A DNA stretch of 64,000 bases. Origin: JADLGL01 sp963667605. GTDB taxonomy: Bacteria; Pseudomonadota; Alphaproteobacteria; Rhizobiales; Kaistiaceae. Of this stretch, positions 9,065 to 18,127 are shown in pieces; position 1 is the first letter of the stretch, and every line of letters begins with the position of its first letter. The stretch covers positions 1,426,001 to 1,490,000 of the forward strand of contig CAXXUZ010000003.1 in the NCBI GenBank assembly GCA_963667605.2, read 5' to 3'. A program made the position numbers and the translations under genes. A model generated the notes under the pieces. It saw nothing but the letters and a program-made list of their open reading frames with translations, was not told the DNA's origin and searched no databases.

Positions 9065-9195
9065 CTTCAATCCCTCGTGGGTTAAGATGAGCCAGAAACC
9101 CTCTCTTGTTCAATCCGCCCAATCTGTCCCAGGGGCGCTGACGCCGGACAGCTGGTACCGATTACGGTCGAGCGACTTGTAAGCCGACGACGCTA

Positions 9196-10342
9196 GTGGA
9201 TAAAATTTGACGTTTGAAATCCCGCGAGGGATTCTCGCCGGGCACGTCGTGTGCGAGTCTGGCGCATGCGGCCAGGAATCATCGTCGATGTGAGTACCGC
9301 CGACCGTGCTCGTCTCGAAGCGGTCGTTGCGGACCGGAACAGCCGGCAGAAACACGTGTGGCGGGCACGGATCGTCCTTCTGAGCGGGGATGGTCTCGGC
9401 ACGGTCGAGATCATGCGCTGCACCGGCAAGAGCAAGACAGCGGTTTGGCGTTGGCAGGAGCGCTTCATGCACGAGGGTGTCGAGGGGTTGCTGCGGGACA
9501 AGACGCGACCCTCGCGCGTTCCGCCGCTCGGCCGGGAAATCGCTGACCGCGTCGTCGCGCTGACGCTGAGTGCGCCGCGCCACGAGGCGACACATTGGAC
9601 GGCGCCGGCGATGGCCAAGACGGTCGGCATCAGCGTCAGCGCGGTACAGCGCATCTGGCGGGCGCACGGGCTTCAGCCCCACCGGGTCCGGCAGTTCAAG
9701 CTGTCGCGTGACCCGGAGTTCATTCCCAAGCTGCGGGACATCGTCGGCCTTTATGTCGATCCGCCGGCGCACGCCGTTGTCCTGTCGGTTGACGAGAAGA
9801 GCCAGATCCAGGCGCTCGACCGCACCCAACCCGGGCTGCCGATGAAGACGGGACGCGCGGGCACGATGACGCATGACTACAAGCGGCACGGCACGACCAC
9901 GCTGTTCGCCGCGCTGAACGTGCTCGAAGGGCGTGTCATCGGCCAGTGCATGCAGCGCCATCGACACCAAGAGTTCATTCGCTTCCTCAACGCCATCGAG
10001 GCCGACGTGCCCGCGGGAAAGCTGGTCCATGTGATCCTCGACAACTACGCCGCCCACAAGCATCCCAAGGTCCGCGGGTGGCTTACGCGCCATCCGCGCT
10101 TTTTCTTCCACTTCACCCCAACATCCTGCTCCTGGCTCAACGCCGTCGAAGGTTTCTTCGCAAAGCTCGCAAAGCAACGTCTCAAGCGCGGCGTCTTCCA
10201 CTCGATCGTCGATCTCCAGGCCACCATCAACCGCCTCCTCGAACACACCAACAACGATCCGCAGCCCTTCATCTGGACAAAGGATCCCGACGAAATCATC
10301 GCCGCTGTCAGATGCGGGCACCAAGCGTTAGATTCCATCCAC
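9196..10342 (+). mobile_element. IS630-family insertion sequence, copy 1 (1147 bp)
   Basis: The element is flanked by duplicated TA (9194-9195 and 10343-10344) within a CTAG target, as expected for IS630. Terminal repeats begin GTGGATAAAATTTGACG on the left and GTGGATGGAATCTAACG (complement) on the right, 13 of 17 matching. Compared with copies at 24606-25751 and 47296-48443 it has one extra A near 9218, upstream of the transposase start. It lies 45 bases from IS3 copy 1. Confidence 0.95.
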
Positions 10343-10345
10343 TAG
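9251..10345 (+). CDS. IS630-family transposase, copy 1 (intact)
   Basis: About 364 residues from GTG 9251 (or 359 from ATG 9266). Two N-terminal helix-turn-helix domains (TGKSKTAVWRWQERF and AKTVGISVSAVQRIWRAHGL) are followed by the DDE core: SVDEKSQIQA, ILDNYAAHKHP and WLNAVEGFFAKLAK supply the two Asp and the Glu. The last codon inside the element is CAC; the stop TAG is made of the duplicated target TA plus the flanking G, so the element does not encode its own stop. Intact, so probably able to move. Confidence 0.95.
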   Translation: MRVWRMRPGIIVDVSTADRARLEAVVADRNSRQKHVWRARIVLLSGDGLGTVEIMRCTGKSKTAVWRWQERFMHEGVEGLLRDKTRPSRVPPLGREIADRVVALTLSAPRHEATHWTAPAMAKTVGISVSAVQRIWRAHGLQPHRVRQFKLSRDPEFIPKLRDIVGLYVDPPAHAVVLSVDEKSQIQALDRTQPGLPMKTGRAGTMTHDYKRHGTTTLFAALNVLEGRVIGQCMQRHRHQEFIRFLNAIEADVPAGKLVHVILDNYAAHKHPKVRGWLTRHPRFFFHFTPTSCSWLNAVEGFFAKLAKQRLKRGVFHSIVDLQATINRLLEHTNNDPQPFIWTKDPDEIIAAVRCGHQALDSIH

Positions 10346-10884
10346 CAGCAAGCCCTTGGTCATTGCCGGGAACAATTCCGGGCTATGTGCGAGGCTGTCT
10401 TCGATATCGGCTGTTACTGACCCCTTCTTGGCTGACCGTGGGTTCGCCGCGAGGTCGTCGGTGTCAAGAAGCTGGACAAGCGACTTCGGCGGCAACAGAC
10501 CGTTTAGCTTTCGCACGGTCCCGACAACCTGCTCGCCGCATTGGTTGATTCTAATGGTGAGGGACTTGTTTGGTCCTCTGAGATTTTGAGGACCGACCCC
10601 GGAACGGGACTGACGCGCCGTATCTTCGGCTCGGGTGATGTATCCATTTCCGAAACCAGTCCAGGTTTCTATACCGGTCCCCATCCGGGACCCTACTCGC
10701 CCTATCAACGCCGCCAAAACCCAAGCATTCTGGCCATTCTATCGTGCCGGCTCATGCGAGTTCGTGCAGAACGAGGCGAGAACCTGTGGGCTAGGAGACA
10801 CACCAGGAGCGCAAAGCCGTTCCCGGCCCGTACTTGCCAGCCCTTGTTATTGCAGGGGGGGGCGGAGTGAGAAACACCCCGAAC

Positions 10885-12097
10885 ATGCCCGCTCACAAAG
10901 ACGCGCCCGGAATTAGAGCCCGCCGTCGGCGCGGCGGCAGCGTTGCCTTTTACTGGATCGCTTCCGATGCCAGCAAATCGCCGCTGGTCAAGGAGTACCC
11001 GGTCAGAACCGTTCGGCTGCACTTCGACACCGACGAGGAGCGGAGCGCTCGCTGTTGGCGGCTGACGGCCGAGCTCAAGGAATGGCTCACCAGCCGCGGC
11101 GGCGGCAAGCAGGCATTCAACGGCACCCTGACAAGCCTGATCGACTGCTACCAGCGCGACGAGGATTCGCCCTACCGCGCGGTGAAGTGGAACACCAGCC
11201 GGCACTATGACGAGATCCTGGCTTTGATCGCCGGCGCCTACGGAGCTCGCCGCGTCGATGCCCTCACCGGCAAGGACTTCGCCCGCTGGTATCGGGTGTT
11301 CAAAGAACCGGCGACACCGGACGGGAGTGAACGCCTCCGCCGCGCTTACAACTGCATGAAACTCCTGCGGATCGTCTGCAATTATGGCGCCGCCAGCGGC
11401 TATCATAGGTGCGCCGAGGTAGCCGTGATGCTGTCGAAGATGCGCTTCTCGCCGCCGGCGCCACGCAAGGTGGCGATGGCTTATGATCAGGCCAAAGCGA
11501 TCATCGAGACCGCGATCGCGCAGGGCCGCCCCTCGATCGCGCTAGCCCAGGCGCTCCAATTCGAACTCAGCCTACGGCAACGCGACGTCATCGGCGAATG
11601 GATCGACGACGAGACGCCCAGGGTGCAGGGCATCGTCGCCAGGGGGATGCGCTGGACCGGCGGCACCGCTTGGTCCGACATCGGTCCCGACCTCGTCCTG
11701 TCGAAAACCACATCCAAGACCGGCACGCTGGGCCAGTGGGACCTGTCCCGTTATCCGTTGGTTGTTGTGCGCCCTCCAGGCGTTCGAGCCCCTGGCAGGG
11801 CGTGTGGGGCCGTTGATCGTGTCGGAATCGACCGGCCTCCCCTATTTGCAGCGCAATTTCTGGTCCCATTGGCGAGACATCGCCACCGCCGCCGAGGTTC
11901 CTCCCGGCGTCTGGAACATGGATTCGCGGGCCGGCGGGATTACCGAGGGCGCGGACGCTGGCGCGACGGTCGAGGATCTGCGGCTGCACGCGACACATTC
12001 GGACCCGAAGATCACCACGCGCTATGTCCGGTCGGCGCTCGATTCGACCCGCCGTGTAGCGAGCCTTAGAGCCGCCAGGAGGGCTAAGAGCGAATGA
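10885..12097 (+). pseudogene. Tyrosine recombinase-like integrase, frameshifted
   Basis: ATG 10885 (or GTG 10867) opens MPAHKDAPGIRARRRRGG, a typical start for phage-type integrases. The frame is good to about 11755 (GQWDLSRYPLVV), then continues in another frame as ALQAFEPLAGRVGPLIVSESTGLPYLQRNFWSHWR. It ends with ATHSDPKITTRYVRSALDSTRRVA at 12097. One base appears to be lost near 11760. The final block resembles the HSD...TTxRYxR active-site tyrosine region, and LSLRQRDVIGEW could hold the first Arg. The central HxxR is replaced by NMDSRAGG, as in some divergent recombinases. Probably the remains of the integrase of an element placed near tRNA-fMet. Confidence 0.75.
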
Positions 12098-12324
12098 GCA
12101 CGATGACCAAGGGTGAGCGCGACGACCTGCTTCGGTTGGTGAAGAAACGAGAGGCGGTCCTGAAGAAGGCAGCCCAACAACGCTCGGCCCAACTCTTGTC
12201 TGATTTTGAAGCGCAGTCCGCAACGATCTACTCGTTCGATGACGACGCCGTGTGGCGACAGGCATATTCAGAAGCCGAGGCTGCGATTGCAGTGGCCCAA
12301 AAGGATGGGGAATTATACGCCTAA
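12094..12324 (+). CDS. Small integrase-associated protein of unknown function
   Basis: 76 residues, start ATG overlapping the integrase stop as ATGA, so translationally coupled. The sequence is charged and helical (RLVKKREAVLKKAAQQRSAQLLSDFEAQSATIYSFDDDAVW). From memory similar small proteins accompany integrases in alphaproteobacterial prophage-like elements and are usually somewhat longer, with the C-terminus continuing into an RCRELGIP-like tail that is absent here. It may therefore be truncated. No function can be assigned. Confidence 0.6.
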   Translation: MSTMTKGERDDLLRLVKKREAVLKKAAQQRSAQLLSDFEAQSATIYSFDDDAVWRQAYSEAEAAIAVAQKDGELYA

Positions 12325-12639
12325 CGGATTCTGGCTGGCGGCGAGTTCACAGGTGCGCCGAATCGGACTATTTATGCGGCATCAGGCAGCAGACGCACCA
12401 AGTCTGATCATGCCCCTGGAATGTGGAGCGTACGCGATGAACGCGACTCCACAATTCAGGAGAGAACTGGCATGGTCACAGGCTCATCGCCACCGGGGCT
12501 GCCTTGCAACAAACTCGGTGACGCCGGCGCCTCCGCGCCAGGAATGTCGATTTCATCTTCATCAAGATGCACACCTCTCCCGTGGTTTTCGCTGGTGGGC
12601 ATGACAACCGAGCCGCTCACGCCGGCGCTGGAGCGCAGG

Positions 12640-13306
12640 TCCCGCTCCCGGTAACGCTCAACGACAGGCTCCAGAACGCCTCGCCATCCGTCGGCGCTGT
12701 GAACGTTGCCCGAACGAAGTTCGCTGCGTTCCAGATCGCCGAACTGGTTGAACACGAACAGTGGATGGTAGCAGCTGCAGCCGAAATGGCCATTGTAGGC
12801 GGTGCCCTCCTGATCGCCATGGGTCGGGCTGACGCTACTGTCCATGTCAAGCACGATTGCCTTGGGCGGATGCTGCGAGTGCACAAGGTCGATCCATTGC
12901 CCTGACAGATCGACCAGCGCGGCAAGGTTCTCGTCGGCGGCGAGAAACTCCGTCTCGAGGCGCCCCATCTGGCTGGTGGCCGCGGCCTGCTTTGCAACAG
13001 CGCGACCGCCGACAATCCAACGCATCGCCGGATCACGTCCCAGGCGGTCGGCGTCGTTCACGTCCTCATAGCCACCGAGGCGGCCGAAGACGGATTGGCG
13101 AAACAATCCCGTCATCGCGTGCCGGACGTTCTTGCCGGTGCGCGGATCAACGAGGCATCGCCAATCATGTCGGTCAACCCGAGCGCGTCATCAAGCTCTC
13201 AGTAGGCAAGCAAGCCGGCGTCGGTGGTGATCCTGGAATCATGAAACTCGAGCTTCAGGCGGCGGTCGAAATCGAGCCTGAGGGGGCCATCGACCGATTC
13301 ACGCAT
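12640..13306 (-). pseudogene. IS1380-family transposase remnant A
   Basis: Coding similarity on the minus strand starts near 13306 (RRLKLEFHDSRITTDAGLLAY) and breaks by stops/frameshifts near 13200-13100. It continues as SVFGRLGGYEDVNDADRLGRDPAMRW and IVLDMDSSVSPTHGDQEGTAYNGHFGC with the first DDE Asp. It fades after PVVERYRERD near 12640. The C-terminal third is absent. A second, differently broken copy lies at 31725-32913, and aligned segments are clearly homologous but diverged, so these are old insertions. Confidence 0.8.
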
Positions 13307-13385
13307 GGGTCTTCCATGGCAGCCTCATGCGATCCAGATTAAACGATTGATTATTACATCTGAATCGAGACGAAACCGCAGCAAA

Positions 13386-13877
13386 TTACCACGTCATTCG
13401 GTGAATGCGGGTTGATGCAAGCCGCCTCAGCAGAACATCGAAGTGGGTTGCCGTTGTCTTAACCTCCCTCTTCAGTCCCAGATGATTCTTCAGTACCTTG
13501 TTGATTATTGGTCGCAATGTTTTCGCTGTAGGTGTTTTCATCGGATTGAGTTTCAACAGACTTTCGAACAGCAACCACCCACGCAGCAAGTGGGCAAAGA
13601 ACGGGTCGTAGGAACTCCGTCGGGTTAGGCCGAGCATTCTTGATCTGTGATCAAGCTCGAGCACGTAGGCGACGAAATTTGTGGCAAGGGATCGTGTCTC
13701 AGGCGGTATCTGCGGCTGAAAGACGAAGGCAAGGAACCTCGCCCTTACCTCATCGACAGTCAATTTCTTGGAGCCCCGCCTTCGATTATATCTGTCGATC
13801 AGCCAGCGAAGCTTAAGGCCGGCTTTTCGCACGATCGGCAGCGCAAACTGCGCTTCAACTCTGTCGTCGAGTCGCAA
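13386..13877 (-). CDS. Hypothetical protein
   Basis: Up to 163 residues, basic and helical, with no family I recognise. Notable segments are LRWLIDRYNRRRGSKKLTVDEVRARF, FQPQIPPETRSLATNFVAYVLELDHRSR and DPFFAHLLRGWLLFESLLKLNP. The TTG start at 13877 has no obvious ribosome-binding site, so this may be the 3' part of a longer broken gene. It sits in lower-GC accessory DNA between an IS1380 relic and tRNA-fMet. Confidence 0.4.
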   Translation of the reverse strand: MRLDDRVEAQFALPIVRKAGLKLRWLIDRYNRRRGSKKLTVDEVRARFLAFVFQPQIPPETRSLATNFVAYVLELDHRSRMLGLTRRSSYDPFFAHLLRGWLLFESLLKLNPMKTPTAKTLRPIINKVLKNHLGLKREVKTTATHFDVLLRRLASTRIHRMTW

Positions 13878-14139
13878 GAACGAGCGAGCAGGGCGAGAGA
13901 GTGTAGATATGTACTACCCTTCCGGACACTCCTATCGTTCGGAAACGACCTCAAAGGAGTGTGGGCATGATTTCCGGACAAGTTTTGCTCGGCGGCTCGC
14001 AATTGATTAATGGCTCAGTTTTAGGGGGCAGGGACACGCTCGCCGACCTTCGTTTTTCGGACATGGTTCGGACACGAACGAGGACGCCCCGGAGGTTTGT
14101 TCCAGGCTTTTCATAAGTCACTGATAAGTCGCTGTAATT

Positions 14140-14216
<77 letters not shown>

Positions 14217-14352
14217 CCAAAATGCGGAAACGGGCCTGATGGCCCGCCCCGACTTGCCTCATATAGTCCGATCGCGGCCGGGTGAGAAGGGGGCGGCGGC
14301 TATTTCCGCCATCGGAAATGTCGCCTGCGCGATCGTCCGTCTGAAATCGATC

Positions 14353-15504
14353 TCAGCGCCTGCGCCAGGTGAAAAAGCTTGAGGCGGCGAAGTTCCAGAC
14401 CACGCCGATGAGCGCGCCGGTCAGTGCCGCCAGCCACCAGATCGGCGTATCGTTGAACACCAATTGCGCCACACCGACATTGGCGACGGCGCCGGCCGAG
14501 CAAACGACATAAAACGATGCCAGCCCACGCAAAAGTCTCCAACCGCGCAGACGGCGGTCGCGATAGGTGATGAGATTGTTGAGGAAGAAATTCCACGTCA
14601 TCGCTGCGATCACGCCGCCGATCTGCGGGCCGATGAAGGCCGCCGGGTCGGCGGCGTTGGTGGCACCGAGCAGCGCGGCAAAGGTGAGATGAACCACCGT
14701 TCCGGTGCCGCCGACCAAGGCGAAAAGGAAAAAGCGGGTCGGGATCCAACGGCCGACAATCTTGTCGAGTAGGAGAAGGCCGAACTCCCAGGCGGCCTTC
14801 GTGTCGAGCTTGCTCTCGCCATGCTGGCGAGCGTGAAACTCGCAAGGCACTTCGGAATAACGCAGCGGCCGTTTGGCCGAGGCGAAGATGTCGAGGAGGA
14901 TCTTGAAGCCCTGGAGCGACAAATTCCGCACCGGTTGGTCGAAGGAGGAGCGGCGCATGACGAAGAACCCGCTCATGGGGTCGGTGAGGTCGGCCTTGAG
15001 AAGATTGCGCGCCAGCCAGGTGCCTAAACGGCTGACCCTCAGCCGAGCACGACTGAGGCCCTCGGTGTGAGCGCCAGCGGTATAGCGGCTGCCGACCACG
15101 ACATCGAGATCGTCCTCGACCAGTCGTTTGATCATCTCGTCGAGCTTGGAATCGTCATGCTGCAGATCGGCGTCCATCACCGCGAAAACCGGCGCCGACG
15201 AGGACAGGATACCTTCGACGCAGGCGCTGGAGAGGCCACGGCGGCCGATGCGATGGATCAGGCGGACGCGGTGCTCATGTCGGGCAATTGTCCGCACCGC
15301 ATCGGCGGTGCCGTCTGGCGAATCATCGTCGACGAATACCACTTCCCAATTGTGTCGGTGCAGCACCGCCCCAAGCCGCTCAACCAACAAAGGCACATTC
15401 TCGGCCTCATTGAAGCTCGGCACGACGATGGTGATGTCGGGGGTCAAGCCGCCGCTGTCACTGTTTTCCTGGCGAGCGGTGCTGGCGGCAATTTTGGTCG
15501 ACAC
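14353..15504 (-). CDS. Polyprenyl-phosphate glycosyltransferase (GT2) fused to GtrA membrane domain
   Basis: About 383 residues from GTG 15504 (AAAGAGGG just upstream); the frame stays open to 15573. The N-terminal GT2 domain, dolichol-phosphate-mannose-synthase like, has TIVVPSFNEAENV, VVFVDDDSPDGT and the DxD motif MDADLQHD, and ends with CEFHARQHGESKLD. The C-terminal about 130 residues form four membrane helices of the GtrA family (ALVGGTGTVVHLTFAALLG, MTWNFFLNNLITYRDRR). It should transfer a sugar from a nucleotide donor to undecaprenyl phosphate and help flip or present it. It is divergent from a GT-C transferase 230 bases away that could use that lipid-linked sugar. Confidence 0.92.
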   Translation of the reverse strand: MSTKIAASTARQENSDSGGLTPDITIVVPSFNEAENVPLLVERLGAVLHRHNWEVVFVDDDSPDGTADAVRTIARHEHRVRLIHRIGRRGLSSACVEGILSSSAPVFAVMDADLQHDDSKLDEMIKRLVEDDLDVVVGSRYTAGAHTEGLSRARLRVSRLGTWLARNLLKADLTDPMSGFFVMRRSSFDQPVRNLSLQGFKILLDIFASAKRPLRYSEVPCEFHARQHGESKLDTKAAWEFGLLLLDKIVGRWIPTRFFLFALVGGTGTVVHLTFAALLGATNAADPAAFIGPQIGGVIAAMTWNFFLNNLITYRDRRLRGWRLLRGLASFYVVCSAGAVANVGVAQLVFNDTPIWWLAALTGALIGVVWNFAASSFFTWRRR

Positions 15505-15734
15505 GCAACCCTCTTTTGGCGAAAGGCAATTGGCACCGGGCAGGACGAGCACGCTGGTCATACCGCCATCCAACGCCGAGCCTTCTTAGACGAATGCATG
15601 ACCGTCGGAAAGCTTCCGTTGACCGGTGGCGTTTTTGCGCCAGCGGGTGGATCAGTCGTGGTCGCCTTGGTGGGGATTCGGTCGGCGTGATAACACCGCG
15701 AGGAAAGGTTCTCCATTTCTTTCGCAGCGACCGG

Positions 15735-17297
15735 ATGTCATCAACGGCGACAACGACCTTTCCGACAGAAGCCGATCCCGCCAATGCCGGGCGGGGAACC
15801 GATAGGCTTGTCCTTGTCGCAATTGGGCTGACCCTCATCCTGTTGGCGTTTCGGTTGGTGATGATCGGCCAGTTCGATCTCCTCCATGACGAGGTCTATT
15901 ATTGGCTTTGGTCCGATGAGCTCGCGGGGAGCTATTTCGACCATCCGCCGACGGTTGCGTTGTTCACCTGGCTCGGCACGGCGATCTTCGGCGACACAGA
16001 ATTCGGGGTTCGGGTAGTCGGTGCCGTCTCGGTGACCATTGATGCGGTGTTGGTCTATGGCATTGCCAAGACATTGACCGACAGCCGCCGAATCGCCGCC
16101 TGGGCGATGATGCTGTCGAATGTGACGACGCTCGCGGCGATGTCGGTTTCGATCGTGCCCGATCAGCCAATGGTGATGTTCTGGCTGATTTCGTTCTACG
16201 CGATGGCGAGGGTCGCGAAGGGCGGCGCGCCGCAATGGTGGCTGTTGCTCGGCCTCGCCGGCGGTCTCGCCGCCGCATCGAAATTCACCGCCCTGATAAT
16301 GGCCGTAGCAGTTCCGATATGGATCCTGGCCGTTCCGCAGATGAGGCGTTGGCTTCTTACTCCTTGGCCGTATGCCTCGTTGGTCATGGCGTTGCTTGCG
16401 TTCTCGCCGGTGTTGATTTGGAACAGTCAGCACGATTGGGTGTCATTCGTGCACCAGCTCGAACGCCTTCGCTTCGACTCAGTCCGTTTTGACAGCTTCC
16501 TACAATATCTCACTCTGTGGCCGGCGATGGTGACCCCGCCCATTCTGATTCTGGCCGGCGCAGGTCTGGCGGTGTTGCTGAAACGCGGTTGGCGGCAGGA
16601 TCCAGCCCGAGCGCTGTTGGTGATCACACCGATCCCGATGTCGCTCTACTTCGCGTATCATTCGTTCCAGGAGTGGATCGGTCCACATTGGTTTTCGACC
16701 CTGGTTTGGATCGCGGCGATCTATGCCGCAATCGGCGTCGACTACATCGCAGCCGGTCGATTCTGGCAGTGGTTGTTGGGATTTTCGCGCCGGATCGCGG
16801 TGCCCGTCGGCCTGGGCGTCATGGCGGTGTTTTACTTCGCCCTGGTCGAGACCATCTTGCCGCTTTCGCGCGCGACCGATCTCACCGCACGGTTTCGCGG
16901 TTGGGAAGCCTACGTCACCGACCAGGAGCGGTTGCGGGAGATGGTCGGCGCTGACTACATCCTCGGTCCTGACTATTACAGCCTGGCCTATGTCCGCTTC
17001 TATCTCGATGATCCGCCGCCGGCTTATCAGATCGGCGAGTTTGACCGCTGGAGCCATTTCGATGGGTTGGGGACGGCCGATCCGGTGCTCGCTACCGCTA
17101 CCGCAATTTATGTCGGCAAATGGAGCATCGAATATGAGACGGCGTTCATCGAGCGGTATTTCAACCGGATAGAACGCATCGGCGATATCGTGCGACCGCT
17201 ACGACCGGGGATGATCATTGAGGACCCGGTCTGGCTGGTGAGCGATCCAACGCCGGAGGCGATGCTGCTATTCGGGCCGCCAGTGGCGGACGACTAG
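15735..17297 (+). CDS. GT-C (PMT/ArnT-like, GT39/83) membrane glycosyltransferase
   Basis: About 520 residues with roughly ten hydrophobic helices. The first periplasmic loop has the family DE motif (LLHDEVYYWLWSDELAGSYFDHPPTVALFTWLGT). This is the PMT_2 signature of polyprenyl-phosphate-sugar-dependent transferases acting on the periplasmic face. The acceptor (lipid A, protein or another glycan) is unknown. Start ATG 15735 (MSSTATTTFPTEADP) was chosen over the longer frame from 15516, which overlaps the divergent gene. Neighbour genes suggest GT2-GtrA makes its donor. It is convergent with bioY, the stops overlapping by 4 bases. Confidence 0.88.
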   Translation: MSSTATTTFPTEADPANAGRGTDRLVLVAIGLTLILLAFRLVMIGQFDLLHDEVYYWLWSDELAGSYFDHPPTVALFTWLGTAIFGDTEFGVRVVGAVSVTIDAVLVYGIAKTLTDSRRIAAWAMMLSNVTTLAAMSVSIVPDQPMVMFWLISFYAMARVAKGGAPQWWLLLGLAGGLAAASKFTALIMAVAVPIWILAVPQMRRWLLTPWPYASLVMALLAFSPVLIWNSQHDWVSFVHQLERLRFDSVRFDSFLQYLTLWPAMVTPPILILAGAGLAVLLKRGWRQDPARALLVITPIPMSLYFAYHSFQEWIGPHWFSTLVWIAAIYAAIGVDYIAAGRFWQWLLGFSRRIAVPVGLGVMAVFYFALVETILPLSRATDLTARFRGWEAYVTDQERLREMVGADYILGPDYYSLAYVRFYLDDPPPAYQIGEFDRWSHFDGLGTADPVLATATAIYVGKWSIEYETAFIERYFNRIERIGDIVRPLRPGMIIEDPVWLVSDPTPEAMLLFGPPVADD

Positions 17298-17914
17298 GTC
17301 CGTTTACCGCGATTCAGCAGCATCCAGCCGGCCGGGATGGCGAGAGCCGCGATGGCAATCTTGAGGCCGTCGGCGAGGAGGAAGTCGGTAACGCCATTGG
17401 TCCAGGCGCTCGCTGCCCCGATGCCGGTGGCACCACTCGACAGCTCCGCGAACCACGCCAGCCAGACGAAGCCGAGCAGGAAGACGAAAGCGTCGCCGAC
17501 GATCATGGCAGCGCCGAGCCTAATCGGCGAGCGGTCCCAGCCACGGTCGGCGGCAAGGCCGACAATGTAGGCTGCAATAACGAAACCAACCAGAAAACCG
17601 CCCGTCGTACCGAGGAAATAGGACGGCCCCGCTAGCGTGGGTATGGCGAACACCGGAAGCCCGACAAAACCCTCGGCGAGATAGGCAAGTACCGTGGCGA
17701 CCGCCAGCCATCTTCCGTAAGCGGCGGCGATGGCCATAATAGCCAATGTCTGCAACGTCATCGGCACGGGCCAGAACGGCACGCTGATCTTGGCGGACAG
17801 CGTCAGGATCCCGGTGCCGACCAACACAAGAACGATGTTGCGGACCCAAGGATTGACGCTGGCGGGCCACAGGGCCGGCGCCAGCGCGGAGCCGGAGGAA
17901 TAGTCGGTGCGCAT
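17294..17914 (-). CDS. bioY: Biotin transporter S-component
   Basis: 206 residues, six hydrophobic helices, with the BioY hallmark KISVPFWPVPMTLQTLAI and the glycine-rich LAGPSYFLGTTGGFLVGF. BioY binds biotin and works alone or with an ECF energising module (AT); no bioMN genes are adjacent. No BioR-like palindrome (TTAT-N4-ATAA type) is evident upstream. The 213-base gap to the thiX stop contains nothing else I can identify. Confident from motifs and length. Confidence 0.93.
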   Translation of the reverse strand: MRTDYSSGSALAPALWPASVNPWVRNIVLVLVGTGILTLSAKISVPFWPVPMTLQTLAIMAIAAAYGRWLAVATVLAYLAEGFVGLPVFAIPTLAGPSYFLGTTGGFLVGFVIAAYIVGLAADRGWDRSPIRLGAAMIVGDAFVFLLGFVWLAWFAELSSGATGIGAASAWTNGVTDFLLADGLKIAIAALAIPAGWMLLNRGKRT

Positions 17915-18127
17915 GAGCGATTGCCTCGGTTCGTCTCAGAGAGCCCTTACTAAGGGGAACGGCCGCTTCCGACAACCGCCATCCCGCTCGGCCGGCATGC
18001 CTATCCGCAGCGACTATCGGAATTCGCATGGTCCATCCGGGTTTCCGCCGTTGCTGGCTCGGCTGCGGCAGATGATCGGACAGACGCGACGTCGTCTCCG
18101 AGATTGCGGGCAAAGCCGATGGCCGCC

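Larger units (their letters stand above)
7638..9150 (-). mobile_element. IS3-family insertion sequence, copy 1 (1513 bp)
   Basis: The ends were set by comparison with a second copy at 29009-30521. Both begin TGTCCGTCGTCAGG and end with the complement of TGTCCGGCGTCAGC, a terminal inverted repeat of 12 matches in the first 13 bases. It carries orfA and orfB on the minus strand with a -1 frameshift site. No target duplication is visible (AAG on the left, GCT on the right), although IS3 elements normally make 3-4 bp repeats. That suggests a flank was lost or rearranged after insertion. Its right end cuts a gene fragment at 9151. Confidence 0.93.
9151..10717 (-). pseudogene. Gene fragment broken by IS630 copy 1 and IS3 copy 1 (possible DGQHR/GGH-type protein)
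   Basis: Minus-strand coding runs from about 10717 to 10345, is interrupted by IS630, and resumes at 9193-9151 before the IS3 end. Removing the IS630 and one TA restores a perfect frame: ...LFPAMTKGLLL joins ASSAYKSLDRNRYQ. The conserved part starts at SLTIRINQCGEQVVGT and contains LPPKSLVQLLDTDDLAANPRS and SVTADIEDSLAHSPELFP. This resembles, from memory, the N-terminus of proteins with a later DGGH core (DGQHR/DndB-like); I hold that loosely. The rest of the gene is missing beyond the IS3. The exact start is uncertain. Confidence 0.6.

Noticed and set aside
9110..10324. Long open frame antisense to the IS630 transposase (also at 24624-25754 and 47547-48446)
   Set aside because: It is open in all copies only because of GC-rich codon bias; the sense frame has clear HTH and DDE motifs and the antisense protein has none.
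15516..15734. Longer N-terminus for the GT-C transferase
   Set aside because: The extension overlaps the divergent GT2-GtrA start and reads as arginine-rich non-membrane sequence.
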